Source: Prochlorococcus sp. AG-412-I05
GTDB lineage: Bacteria; Cyanobacteriota; Cyanobacteriia; PCC-6307; Cyanobiaceae
DNA length: 36,168 nt
Direction: 5' to 3'
NCBI GenBank assembly: GCA_003214855.1
Contig: QCLC01000018.1
Coordinates: 1 to 36,168 of the forward strand
The translations under genes and the position numbers were made by a program. Below the pieces are notes generated by a model. The model ran no database searches. It worked only from the letters and a program-made list of their open reading frames with translations, and was not told where the DNA came from. Positions 1 through 7,940 of the stretch are shown here, piece by piece; the first letter of the stretch is position 1, and each line of letters starts with the position of its first letter.

Positions 1-169
1 TTTCTTTAATCACCTCAATATTAGCTTGTAACGCCATCCGATACCTGGCACTATTGACTTGCAGAAAGTTACCTTGATGCTTTATTTGACAGGCAAAAAC
101 CAGTAATAGTTTTTCGTATTTATCGCAAATTTACCTTCAAATCCTTTTGCCCTAAAACTACTTATATCA
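1..169. other. Left edge, no recognisable gene
   Basis: AT-rich sequence. On the minus strand a frame stays open from 130 down to the window edge (43 codons) but has no start codon before an ATG at 37-35, and its translation is not one I recognise. It may be the end of a gene that begins or ends outside the window, or chance. Nothing else is visible. Confidence 0.3.
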
Positions 170-370
170 CTAACTCAATCGCCAGAGCCTGAGAGTTTGA
201 TCGCCATCCCTGATTCCATTGGCTTTTCTAAATCTCACTGCAAGTTGATGCCACTCCTCAGGAATTTGATTGAGGCGCACATCCCAGTCCCATTGCAATC
301 GTTGTTGGCCTGGTGAGATCCTCTTTTTGTTTCTTCTAGTTCTTGCACTGCTCACGAGTCGTTTCAGCAT
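170..370 (-). CDS. Small basic protein of unknown function, possibly 5'-truncated
   Basis: A 66-residue frame from ATG at 370, rich in Arg, Lys, Gln and Trp, with no signal peptide or membrane segment. I do not recognise the family. The same frame stays open upstream to about position 505 (roughly 45 more codons, including the residues RYERICQDYRNHAQ) without any ATG, GTG or TTG. The upstream translation has the same basic, protein-like character, so the original protein was probably longer and this is either a gene starting at 370 or the 3' part of one that lost its start. It sits directly after the relic of a LuxR-type regulator on the same strand. The stop is at 170. Confidence 0.35.
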   Translation of the reverse strand: MLKRLVSSARTRRNKKRISPGQQRLQWDWDVRLNQIPEEWHQLAVRFRKANGIRDGDQTLRLWRLS

Positions 371-492
371 GTGGTTGCCCCAGCGGCTCCTCGGAGCAGC
401 TTGGGCGTGATTGCGATAATCCTGGCAGATACGCTCATAGCGCTTAGCGCAATAATCAATTGTTACCGAAAGCTTTAGCTGTTTTGGAATGG

Positions 493-836
493 TTAACCTT
501 TTTCAAATCCAGCACGCTCATCTCTGATTACAAAGATAGCTGCTGGAGTTCGATCAAGCACGCCGAGCTTGCTGATCATTGTGCTTACATGGGTTTTGAA
601 TGTTTCAGTTGAGACGAAAAGGGATACTGAGATTTCCTTATTTCAAAGCTCTCTACAATTTCATTGAGACTCTCTATCTTCCGCTCTCTGAGTTGACTTC
701 GACAAGATACGCATCGTTGAGATGTTTGTGGTCGCGCGTCAAGACCACGCAAAGCAGATGGGAGTAGATCCACCCATTGAGTGTTGCCAGCAGCGATTGA
801 ATGAAATTGCTGCGGTCTCTCATGCCAATCATTCAT
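493..836 (-). pseudogene. Relic of a LuxR/NarL-type response regulator (HTH end, frameshifted)
   Basis: Two minus-strand frames join to give the C-terminal half of a NarL/LuxR-type regulator. The first, from ATG 836, reads a linker ending in RERKIESLNEIVESFE. The second, from about 642, continues NKEISVSLFV, STETFKTHVSTMISKLGV and DRTPAAIF, and stops at TAA 495-493. NKEI, the TxKTHVS recognition helix and KLGVxxRT are the signature of the LuxR-type helix-turn-helix. The switch of frame lies at 642-644, where the second frame would otherwise meet a TGA. No receiver domain (Asp box, conserved Lys) is visible upstream of 836, so this is a truncated, frameshifted remnant that should not make a working regulator. 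The divergently placed gene at 920 may have lost its former regulator. Confidence 0.72.
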
Positions 837-919
837 CTATGAAGATCCCTGCGACTGAAATTGGATTGACTGAGCTTTTCGCTCAAGAATTACGTTGACC
901 ACAAAACTCGTCTATTGCT

Positions 920-2080
920 TTGGGATTACGACTCACTTCTTTTCTCGCCGCTGTAATCACATGCACCATGGTTGAGGCCCCCACTAAGGCTGTTTCTGAG
1001 TGGCCTTTTCCAACTGGCAATCCTGCAAAGGCATTTCTCGCTATCTCAGTCATGCAGCCCAGTGTCGGGCAAATTTCGTCTAAGGGAGTCGCCACTTTTC
1101 CCTCGACGGCTAGAGGTCCCACAGTGCCACCCAGCCTGGAGCCACGCCTTTCCGAGGTTCCGGTTTCTGGTGATGACCAGCAAACGCTGCGTCAGGTCGA
1201 TGAAGTGGATTCTGGTCATCGCACGTTCCTCTTCGCTTCCAAACCTCCCCAGAAAGAGACATCACGCATCGACAAGATTAAAATTGAGCTCTCTCGTGCG
1301 CGCATTAGGGAGGGGCTCGGCGAGAACGTCATTTCGGTCTGTGTCGGCGCAGACAACCCAGGGCTTTCGTTGAAAGACCGTGACGGGCAATACCGCGGAT
1401 TAGAGGTGGACGTCGCCAAGCTGGTGGTAGGCGAGCTTGGGGATGCCATCAACCAGATGCTGGAAGTGGTTTTTGTCAGCCCGAGCCTCGGGGATCGGCT
1501 TCAGCACCTTGAAACTAAACGCTGTGTGTTCATGGCCGATCTCCTCACGAACATTCCAGAGCGTCGGGAGGTTGTGTCGTTTACTTCGCCATACCTCGTG
1601 ATCCATGAGGAGTTGCTCGCCTTCAGATCGGCGAACATCACCTTCCCAAATTGCAAGGTGTTGGCGGTAGCAGCTGGCTCCGCCACGGAGGTTCGCTACA
1701 AGGAAAAGTTCCCCGAAATCAGGCAGGTGCTGACAGAGTCAAATGGAGACGGACTGGAGCTTCTGCTCAATGGCACAGTGGACTGCATGGCCAACGACAA
1801 CATCGTCTTCAAGGAGCTTCTTGAGAAGATTGACCAGGGCACTTACCGCGGGGCCTATCCAGAGCTGAAATCTAGCGATCTCGAGCGCATCTCAACAAAT
1901 AACGCATTCCCTCTGAAGCCTTGGGGCCTAGGGGTGGCGAACGATACGCCATGGCTGCTCAAGGAACTTACCGCAATCATGATTTATGCTGCAGCTGATG
2001 GGCGATTGGACGCGCTTCGGCAAGAGCACGGCTTCGGGGATGGTGGCTTTAGCCTCGAGCCAGGCAAGTGCTCTCTTTAA
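920..2080 (+). CDS. Orphan periplasmic solute-binding-like protein (SBP_bac_3 type)
   Basis: 386 residues. The C-terminal ~250 residues follow the pattern of family-3 (polar amino acid type) binding proteins: a first beta strand (ISVCVGADNPGLSLKD), then GQYRGLEVDVAKLV, a stretch matching the 'R...VSFTSPY' hinge (ERREVVSFTSPYLV), and a second lobe with GTVDCMANDN. Such proteins capture solutes in the periplasm for an ABC importer or sit on signalling receptors. The TTG start at 920 gives an N-terminus with a plausible signal peptide (LRLTSFLAAVITCTMV); an ATG at 968 is in frame but would cut that hydrophobic segment. Residues ~30-130 are a Pro/Ser/Thr-rich linker not normal for the family. No permease or ATPase gene lies nearby, so the partner and ligand are unknown. 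No convincing ribosome-binding site precedes 920, so the start is uncertain. Confidence 0.7.
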   Translation: MGLRLTSFLAAVITCTMVEAPTKAVSEWPFPTGNPAKAFLAISVMQPSVGQISSKGVATFPSTARGPTVPPSLEPRLSEVPVSGDDQQTLRQVDEVDSGHRTFLFASKPPQKETSRIDKIKIELSRARIREGLGENVISVCVGADNPGLSLKDRDGQYRGLEVDVAKLVVGELGDAINQMLEVVFVSPSLGDRLQHLETKRCVFMADLLTNIPERREVVSFTSPYLVIHEELLAFRSANITFPNCKVLAVAAGSATEVRYKEKFPEIRQVLTESNGDGLELLLNGTVDCMANDNIVFKELLEKIDQGTYRGAYPELKSSDLERISTNNAFPLKPWGLGVANDTPWLLKELTAIMIYAAADGRLDALRQEHGFGDGGFSLEPGKCSL

Positions 2081-2297
2081 GGATTTGTTGGATTGGTATT
2101 CATTTTCGAGTTCTTCAAGACACTCGAAGTGACTTAGTTGTTGGAGGCTTATCATGACTTTCTTTCATCCTTTAAAAGATCAGCGCGCAGTGTTGTTGGT
2201 GATTGCTTGAGAACAGTGCTGAACCAGCCTTGCTGGTTGCCGGCATCGTGGTCAGTGATGATCAGGGTGATTGCAGGCCCATTTCGCCTCGGAGTTC

Positions 2298-4109
2298 ATG
2301 CTCAGCCTTGCCCACGCTCTGGAGAGTCAACTGCGTGCGGCGATCGACCGTGCCTTCCCTGAAGCCTCAGCCTCAGCACGTGTGAGTGGCACTGGCTTGG
2401 ATCCACAATTGGCCCCAGCCAGCAAGCCTGAATTTGGTGATTTTCAGGCCAATGCTGCCTTACCCCTCGCTAAGCCGCTCAAGCAGCCTCCGCGTCAAAT
2501 TGCTGCAGCGATTGTCGACCAGCTGATGGTCGATACGGCATTCAATGCCATTTGCTTGGCGCCAGACATTGCCGGGCCAGGTTTCATTAATCTCACCGTC
2601 CGGCCCGAATGTCTGGCTGCTGAAGTGCAGGCAAGGCTGGCTGATGCTCGTCTGGGCGTGCCGCTGGTGGAGGCCGATAACGATGGGCAACAGCCCACTC
2701 CAGTGGTGGTGGATTTCTCCAGCCCCAACATCGCCAAGGAGATGCATGTGGGGCACTTGCGTTCCACGATCATTGGCGACTCCCTTGCTCGGGTGTTGGA
2801 GTTTCGTGGACACCCCGTGCTGCGTCTTAACCATGTAGGCGATTGGGGTACGCAGTTTGGGATGTTGATTACCCACTTGAAGCAAGTGGCACCAGAGGCT
2901 CTTGAAACAGCTGATGCTGTTGATCTTGGTGATCTTGTGGTGTTTTATCGCCAGGCGAAGCAACGCTTCGATGATGACGAGGTTTTTCAGACCACCTCTC
3001 GAGAAGAGGTGGTGAAATTGCAAGGGGGTGATCCTTTATCACTTAAGGCCTGGGGATTGCTTTGTGAACAGTCACGCCGTGAATTTCAAAAGATCTACGA
3101 TCGGCTTGATGTTCGTCTCAACGAGCGCGGTGAATCGTTTTATAATGTCTATCTCGAGAGCGTCGTTGAGGACCTGAATGTCTCCGGTTTGCTCGTTAGC
3201 GATGACGGCGCTCAGTGTGTTTTTCTTGAGGGTGTTACGGGTAAGGATGGCAAACCTCTGCCTGTGATTGTTCAGAAGAGTGATGGTGGCTTTAATTACG
3301 CAACTACTGATTTAGCGGCTATCCGCTATCGCTTTGCTGCTCCTCCCCAAGGTGATGGCGCGCGGCGTGTGATTTACGTGACCGATGCTGGCCAGGCTAA
3401 TCATTTCGCTGGTGTCTTTCAGGTTGCTCAGCGCGCAGGCTGGATCCCTGATGCTGGACGTCTCCAGCACGTGCCTTTTGGCCTGGTTCAGGGGGAAGAT
3501 GGCAAGAAGCTCAAAACGCGTGCTGGTGACACTGTTCGTCTGCGCGAGTTACTCGATGAGGCTGTTGAACGTGCGGAGGCAGATCTGCGTCGGCGGCTAC
3601 AGGAGGAAGGACGTGTGGAGCAGGACTCCTTTATTGAGCAGGTGGCCACCACGGTGGGTCTGGCAGCAGTGAAGTATGCCGATCTCAGCCAGAACCGAAT
3701 TACCAACTACCAGTTCAGTTTTGATCGCATGCTTGCTCTGCAGGGCAATACAGCTCCCTATCTGCTTTACGCCGTTGTTCGTATCGCCGGCATTGCGCGC
3801 AAGGGGGGCGATCTGGATGTCACTACGGCTGAGCTTCAGTTCAGTGAAACGCAGGAATGGGCTTTAGTGCGGGAGTTACTCAAGTTTGATGCCGTGATCG
3901 CCGAAGTTGAGGAGGAGTTGTTACCCAATCGTCTCTGCACCTATCTGTTTGAGCTCAGCCAGGTGTTTAATCGCTTTTACGATCAGGTGCCGGTGTTGAA
4001 AGCTGAGCAGCCCTCTCGTAGCTGTCGTCTAGCGCTCTGCCGGCTCACGGCAGATACCCTAAAACTAGGGCTGTCGTTGTTGGGTATTCCCACGCTGGAG
4101 CGGATGTGA
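2298..4109 (+). CDS. argS: Arginyl-tRNA synthetase
   Basis: Class I aminoacyl-tRNA synthetase that charges tRNA-Arg in the cytoplasm; 603 residues, normal for the family. Seen in order: an N-terminal Add-1-type domain ([18 protein letters not shown]), the HIGH-type signature [17 protein letters not shown] near residue 150, [11 protein letters not shown] just after it, the catalytic loop equivalent to KMSKS in its degenerate ArgRS form ([16 protein letters not shown]), and a C-terminal DALR anticodon-binding domain ([10 protein letters not shown] ... LGIPTLERM). ATG 2298 is chosen because a GGAG lies about 7 bases upstream and the first residues match the family; a TTG at 2271 in the same frame is less likely. 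The stop overlaps the start of the next gene, so the two are probably co-transcribed. Confidence 0.97.
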   Translation: MLSLAHALESQLRAAIDRAFPEASASARVSGTGLDPQLAPASKPEFGDFQANAALPLAKPLKQPPRQIAAAIVDQLMVDTAFNAICLAPDIAGPGFINLTVRPECLAAEVQARLADARLGVPLVEADNDGQQPTPVVVDFSSPNIAKEMHVGHLRSTIIGDSLARVLEFRGHPVLRLNHVGDWGTQFGMLITHLKQVAPEALETADAVDLGDLVVFYRQAKQRFDDDEVFQTTSREEVVKLQGGDPLSLKAWGLLCEQSRREFQKIYDRLDVRLNERGESFYNVYLESVVEDLNVSGLLVSDDGAQCVFLEGVTGKDGKPLPVIVQKSDGGFNYATTDLAAIRYRFAAPPQGDGARRVIYVTDAGQANHFAGVFQVAQRAGWIPDAGRLQHVPFGLVQGEDGKKLKTRAGDTVRLRELLDEAVERAEADLRRRLQEEGRVEQDSFIEQVATTVGLAAVKYADLSQNRITNYQFSFDRMLALQGNTAPYLLYAVVRIAGIARKGGDLDVTTAELQFSETQEWALVRELLKFDAVIAEVEEELLPNRLCTYLFELSQVFNRFYDQVPVLKAEQPSRSCRLALCRLTADTLKLGLSLLGIPTLERM

Positions 4110-5248
4110 TGGGGTCTTCACCTGCACGAATGAGTTCTGGTGCCCCTGCTCCTCGTGTGGAAGTGGAGTGTCTGAAGGCCTATAGCGCTCCGCTCGAGGG
4201 TCGCCGTGGATTGCTGCGCCTTGATTTTAATGAAAATACGATCGGCCCTAGCCCTCGTGTACTCGAGGCGTTGCGAGCGATTCCTGTTGATCAGATCGCC
4301 GTTTATCCGGAGTACGACGGCTTGCGAGAAGCGGTGGTGGCTAATTTGAGCAATCGTGATCAGGGCCGACCAGGGTTGACCCAGCCCCTTAGTCCTAGTC
4401 AGATTGGCTTATTCAACGGCGTTGATGCAGCGATTCACGCCATCTTTCATGCCTATGGCGATCGTGGTGATCGCTTACTGACAACGAGCCCTACCTTTGG
4501 CTACTACACGCCCTGTGCCCAGATGCAGGGGATGGAGATTTTGGCGATTCCCTATGAAGGCAGCGATTTTCGCTTCCCTCTGCAGGTGATCCGCACGCTT
4601 TTGCGAGAGAAGCGGCCGAGGCTGCTGTTGCTTTGCAATCCCAACAACCCCACTGGCACTCGCTTGGCGCCTGAGCAAATCCTGGAGTTGGCTGTTGCGG
4701 CGCCTGAAAGTTTGGTGGTTGTTGATGAGCTCTATGAGGCGTTCACCGGTGACAGCGTGATGCCTCTTGCAGACTTCACTGCCACACCAAATTTGTTGGT
4801 GTTGCGTTCGCTGGCCAAAACCGCAGGTTTGGCGGGTCTTCGCATGGGGTTCGCGATCGGCTCTGCTGATGTCATCGATCGCGTCAGTCGTGTGACTGGG
4901 CCTTATGACATCAATAGCTTTGCGGTAACAGCAGCCTTTGCGGCATTAGCAGATCAGCCTTATGTGGATGCCTATGTCAAAGAGGTGATCTTGGCTCGTG
5001 ATTGGCTCAGAAGTCGCCTTGATGCTTCTGGTGTGCGTTACCACCTCGATGGCGGTAATTATGTGTTGATCTGGCCGCAACAGCAACCAGCAGAGGTGGA
5101 AGCAGCCTTACGCAAGCGGGGCATCTTGGTTCGGCTGATGACTGGCAAACCGCTGATTGATGGATCCTTGCGGGTCAGCATCGGCACGATTGAGCAAATG
5201 CAGCAATTTTGGCAAGCCTTTGCCACTGTTGAGTCTCTTGCAGCCTGA
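4109..5248 (+). CDS. HisC-like PLP-dependent aminotransferase (histidinol-phosphate type)
   Basis: 379-residue fold-type I aminotransferase. Visible landmarks: LDFNENTIGPSP near the N-terminus, the CNPNNPTGTRL turn, VVDELYEAF with the Asp that binds the pyridine nitrogen, and SLAKTAGLAGLRMGFAIG, which holds the Schiff-base Lys and the phosphate-binding Arg. These are typical of histidinol-phosphate aminotransferase and relatives, so it may act in histidine synthesis or as a broad aromatic/imidazole transaminase; the sequence alone does not decide. ATG 4109 overlaps the argS stop (GTGATG), and a GTG one codon upstream is possible. It lies next to argS rather than other his genes. The gene converges on the minus-strand operon ending at 5297. 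Confidence 0.88.
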   Translation: MGSSPARMSSGAPAPRVEVECLKAYSAPLEGRRGLLRLDFNENTIGPSPRVLEALRAIPVDQIAVYPEYDGLREAVVANLSNRDQGRPGLTQPLSPSQIGLFNGVDAAIHAIFHAYGDRGDRLLTTSPTFGYYTPCAQMQGMEILAIPYEGSDFRFPLQVIRTLLREKRPRLLLLCNPNNPTGTRLAPEQILELAVAAPESLVVVDELYEAFTGDSVMPLADFTATPNLLVLRSLAKTAGLAGLRMGFAIGSADVIDRVSRVTGPYDINSFAVTAAFAALADQPYVDAYVKEVILARDWLRSRLDASGVRYHLDGGNYVLIWPQQQPAEVEAALRKRGILVRLMTGKPLIDGSLRVSIGTIEQMQQFWQAFATVESLAA

Positions 5249-5304
5249 ATGACCGGCAAGACATGCTGATCGATTCACTCAGGCTGTGGATGCGCTTTAG
5301 CGCA
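5241..5304. terminator. Candidate bidirectional terminator between convergent genes
   Basis: Two inverted repeats lie at the meeting point of the plus-strand aminotransferase and the minus-strand operon: CAGCCTGA at 5241-5248 pairs with TCAGGCTG at 5279-5286, and TGCGCT-TT-AGCGCA at 5291-5304 forms a compact hairpin over the stop codon of the minus-strand gene. There is no clear T-run, so factor-independent termination is only a possibility. Confidence 0.35.
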
Positions 5305-6034
5305 TCACCTCAATGACGGGTCCATCGCCTAGATCACTCGGCAGGCTGATGGTCGTTCCTGTCTGCTTGACCGGTGTACCTGCCATCGCATCCAGGAATG
5401 GTTGCACTCCTGTTTGATCACAGTCGCTTGGCGCTGCACCACTCACGTATTGCACTGGGATGACTCGGCGTGGATTAAGTGCATTGACGATCCGTGCTGC
5501 TTCAGCGCCGTCATAGACCTTGGCGCCACCCCCTACGCCGATGATCAAGACGTCGGGACGTCCAAGTAGAACTTTGTCTTCTCCCGATAACGAGGCAGCG
5601 CTGCCGCCCAGGTGAGCAAACTGCAGGCCACCCTGTTGCCAGCGCCATAGGGTGGCTTGGCCGAAACGGCGACCGCCAAGGCGGTCATGGGGAGCCGCAA
5701 ATCCTTCCAGGTTTAAGCCGCCAATGCGGTATGAGCCTGGTTGCACGAGAAAGCGACCACTCGCTACTCGAGCCCCTTCATCAGCGAGCTCAGAGCTGGC
5801 AAGGATCACAGTGGCATTGACGCGAGGCTCGCGTAGGCCTGCGGCGCAGCCCACGGCCTTGAATGGGTTGAGCAACACCGATTGTCCACCACCTTGGATC
5901 AGCAGGGCACTGTGGCCATAACTGGTGATTGTCACCCCGCCGGCCATCACTGAGGATGCCGTAGACAGCATCAACCCCACTGCTGTTGCGGCGGATAGGC
6001 TGCGTGGCGTCAGAACCTTGAAGCGGGAAGGCAT
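5297..6034 (-). CDS. Secreted metallo-beta-lactamase-fold protein without the metal motif
   Basis: 245 residues with a clear signal peptide (hydrophobic AATAVGLMLSTASS, cleavage likely after SSVMA). The mature part starts like the UlaG/YtxL branch of metal-dependent hydrolases: VTITSYGHSALLIQ followed by SVLLNPF, where active relatives have a DP. The zinc motif HxHxDH should come about 20 residues later, after the strand NATVIL; here the position reads ASSELADE (residues 79-86, bases about 5800-5777), with none of the four ligands. One later histidine (FAHLGG, residue 141) survives. So the fold is recognisable but hydrolase chemistry is doubtful; the protein may bind a ligand in the periplasm. 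It is the last gene of the prfB-ybeY-dgkA-trpG operon, 26 bases after trpG. Confidence 0.78.
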   Translation of the reverse strand: MPSRFKVLTPRSLSAATAVGLMLSTASSVMAGGVTITSYGHSALLIQGGGQSVLLNPFKAVGCAAGLREPRVNATVILASSELADEGARVASGRFLVQPGSYRIGGLNLEGFAAPHDRLGGRRFGQATLWRWQQGGLQFAHLGGSAASLSGEDKVLLGRPDVLIIGVGGGAKVYDGAEAARIVNALNPRRVIPVQYVSGAAPSDCDQTGVQPFLDAMAGTPVKQTGTTISLPSDLGDGPVIEVMR

Positions 6035-6060
6035 GAGTGGAACTGATTAGGGTATGGAAG

Positions 6061-6669
6061 TTAGCAGTGCTTTTCGTTTGGTTCTGTCAGACGCAAAAAG
6101 TTGGTAAGCAGTTGATGGCCGGCTTCCGTGAGCACACTTTCGGGATGAAATTGCACTCCTTGTAGATGGGGGTGTGTTCGATGACGAAGGCCCATGATTG
6201 TGCCGTCTTCTAGCCATGCGGTGACTTCTAGGCAGTCCGGCAGGCTCTCTCGCTCTGCAATCAGGCTGTGATATCTGGTAGCAGTGAGTGGTAGCGGTAA
6301 GTCTTTAAATAGCCCTTCGCCGTTGTGCAGCACAGGCGAGGTTTTGCCATGCATTAGTTCATCAGCTTGCACCACCTTGCCTCCGTAGGCTTGAGCTAGG
6401 GCTTGATGTCCTAGGCACACCCCCAGGGTGGGGATTGTGGGAGCCAGCTCGGTCAGCACCTCGAGGCAAACTCCGGATTGATCAGGATTGCCTGGGCCTG
6501 GTGAGAGCAGGATGGCGGCGGGATCTAGCTTCTTGATTTGGCTTAGGCAGAGAGCATCGTTGCGCTCAACCCGTAGATCAGCAGCGACAGGATGCTTTGC
6601 GGCCAGTTCCCCTAAATACTGCACCAGATTGAAGGTGAAGCTGTCGTAGTTGTCGATGATCAGGAGCAT
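6061..6669 (-). CDS. trpG: Anthranilate synthase glutamine amidotransferase subunit (TrpG/PabA)
   Basis: 202-residue class I glutamine amidotransferase that hydrolyses glutamine and passes ammonia to TrpE (anthranilate, tryptophan pathway) and commonly also to PabB (p-aminobenzoate, folate). It shows [16 protein letters not shown] at the N-terminus, LLSPGPGNP, the nucleophile elbow [16 protein letters not shown] with the catalytic Cys, RYHSLIAE, and [12 protein letters not shown] with the catalytic His-Glu pair. Length is normal. It lies 14 bases downstream of dgkA in the operon; no trpE or pabB is next to it, which fits a shared subunit. trpB lies elsewhere in this window on the other strand. 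Which synthase is its main partner cannot be told from the sequence. Confidence 0.93.
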   Translation of the reverse strand: MLLIIDNYDSFTFNLVQYLGELAAKHPVAADLRVERNDALCLSQIKKLDPAAILLSPGPGNPDQSGVCLEVLTELAPTIPTLGVCLGHQALAQAYGGKVVQADELMHGKTSPVLHNGEGLFKDLPLPLTATRYHSLIAERESLPDCLEVTAWLEDGTIMGLRHRTHPHLQGVQFHPESVLTEAGHQLLTNFLRLTEPNEKHC

Positions 6670-6683
6670 GGGGCTGCAGGGCG

Positions 6684-7142
6684 TCAGAGCCCTAGGCGGA
6701 TACGTAGAGGAGGGAGCAGCAGCAGCAGGGCAATCAGTAGCGAGCTAATGGCGGCAACCATCACAGCAGCAGCAGCAGTGTCTTTGGCGATGCGGGCAAG
6801 GGGGTGAAAGCGGCGACCGATTGCTAGGTCCACTACAGCTTCGATGGATGTATTGAGCAACTCCAAGACAAGCACTGCCGCCACCGTGAGAACCAATACG
6901 GCTAGATCGTTGAGATTCAGTTGCAGCCAGAGCCCCAAACCGAAAACGACGGCGCCGATCACGACATGGATGCGGAAGTTGCGCTGACTGACGATGCCAT
7001 AGGCCAGACCTTGGGCTGCGTAGCGAAAGCTGCTTGGTAGGTCTGCGGCAATTCGCCAGGCTCCCCGCCGGGCAGCTTGATGCCCTTGGCTGGATAGTGG
7101 GGTGATCTCTTCGGACAACAAATTGTTGGTCTGAGGGAGCAT
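6684..7142 (-). CDS. dgkA: Diacylglycerol kinase (DgkA/undecaprenol kinase family)
   Basis: 152 residues. The C-terminal ~110 residues form the three-helix membrane kinase: [20 protein letters not shown], a helix [13 protein letters not shown], then the signature [18 protein letters not shown] with the conserved Glu and Asn, KDTAAAAV and a final hydrophobic helix. The family phosphorylates diacylglycerol or undecaprenol in the inner membrane; many non-enteric members act on undecaprenol. The first ~40 residues are a hydrophilic extension, so translation could begin downstream of ATG 7142. The gene is 21 bases after ybeY; the pairing ybeY-dgkA is common in bacteria, which supports both calls. 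Confidence 0.9.
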   Translation of the reverse strand: MLPQTNNLLSEEITPLSSQGHQAARRGAWRIAADLPSSFRYAAQGLAYGIVSQRNFRIHVVIGAVVFGLGLWLQLNLNDLAVLVLTVAAVLVLELLNTSIEAVVDLAIGRRFHPLARIAKDTAAAAVMVAAISSLLIALLLLLPPLRIRLGL

Positions 7143-7163
7143 GTAGTGATCTCTTGGATTGCA

Positions 7164-7730
7164 TCACGAGTGGTGATGAACCTTACCGTTGATGCTGAGA
7201 AGTTGCTCTTGGTAGCTCAGCATCGTTTTCAGGCTCTGATCTGTTGGGTGATCCCAGCCCAGTAGATGCAGGAGGCCATGGCTTACCAGCCAGCGGAGTT
7301 CTAGGCCAAGTTCATGGTTGTGTTGTTTCGCTTGGCGTTGTGCTGTTTGCACTGAGACGACAATGTCGCCCAGTTCGACGCAAGTGTCTGTTGGTAGGAC
7401 GAGGCTGTTATCCACTGCTGGGAAGGAGAGGACGTCAGTCGTTTCGGGTCGTTGACGCCAAGCGTGATTCAGTTCAGTGATTGTGACGTCATCCGTGAGT
7501 TGAAGTCCCAGGCTGAGCATCGGACTGAGGCGCACAATCTCAGGACAGGTCAGGGTTGGGTCACGACGTACGCTTTCAATCCAGGCTGTGAGGTCTTGCT
7601 GCCAGGGACTTGCGTGAGTGAGGCGGCGCTTTGTGTCTGCATCAACCAAGCTCGTCAAGGCATCATCGTTGGCGGGATGAAAGGCCAGATCGAGGTCGAG
7701 CTTGATCGGTGAGGTTTGCAGTGCGCTCAT
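7164..7730 (-). CDS. ybeY: Endoribonuclease / 16S rRNA maturation factor YbeY
   Basis: 188 residues. The zinc motif of the family (HGxxHLxGxDH) is intact as HGLLHLLGWDH near residue 150, and the preceding NHAWRQRPETTDVLSFP and ELGDIVVSV are typical of YbeY. The enzyme takes part in 16S rRNA 3'-end maturation and ribosome quality control. The first ~50 residues are variable and lack a recognisable motif, longer than in E. coli but usual for cyanobacterial versions. It begins 7 bases after the DUF3285 gene and is followed closely by dgkA, all in one operon headed by prfB, so the operon has a translation theme at its 5' end. Confidence 0.94.
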   Translation of the reverse strand: MSALQTSPIKLDLDLAFHPANDDALTSLVDADTKRRLTHASPWQQDLTAWIESVRRDPTLTCPEIVRLSPMLSLGLQLTDDVTITELNHAWRQRPETTDVLSFPAVDNSLVLPTDTCVELGDIVVSVQTAQRQAKQHNHELGLELRWLVSHGLLHLLGWDHPTDQSLKTMLSYQEQLLSINGKVHHHS

Positions 7731-7737
7731 GCGCGCA

Positions 7738-7929
7738 TCAATGGGGAAGTGTGGGCCTGCCGAGCCAGGCGATCATCAGGATGAACCCCACAACGCCAAA
7801 GGCGGTGAGGCCGAAGTGCCACAGGCTCTGTCCACCTTTGCGCACCATGTTGCGCATCGCTAGCTTCACGAAGCTTGGTGGTGGTGTTGCTTGTGATGGA
7901 GGCTCCTTGGAGCTTGGATCTGTCGTCAT
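7738..7929 (-). CDS. Small cyanobacterial membrane protein, DUF3285 type
   Basis: 63 residues: a hydrophilic, Pro-rich N-terminus, then the conserved-looking block FVKLAMRNMVRKGGQSL, then a single membrane helix (LTAFGVVGFILMIAWL). This pattern is that of the cyanobacterial DUF3285 family, whose function is unknown. The positively charged block before the helix predicts the N-terminus inside the cell. It sits 11 bases after prfB and 7 bases before ybeY, which argues that it is a real gene rather than chance and may be linked to translation or membrane-bound ribosome work; that link is inference only. Confidence 0.85.
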   Translation of the reverse strand: MTTDPSSKEPPSQATPPPSFVKLAMRNMVRKGGQSLWHFGLTAFGVVGFILMIAWLGRPTLPH

Positions 7930-7940
7930 TGCTGTCTGAT

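Noticed and set aside
2460-3023. 187-codon minus-strand open frame opposite argS
   Set aside because: It is fully antisense to argS, whose motifs are intact, and has no recognisable domain; GC-rich coding strands commonly leave such frames open.
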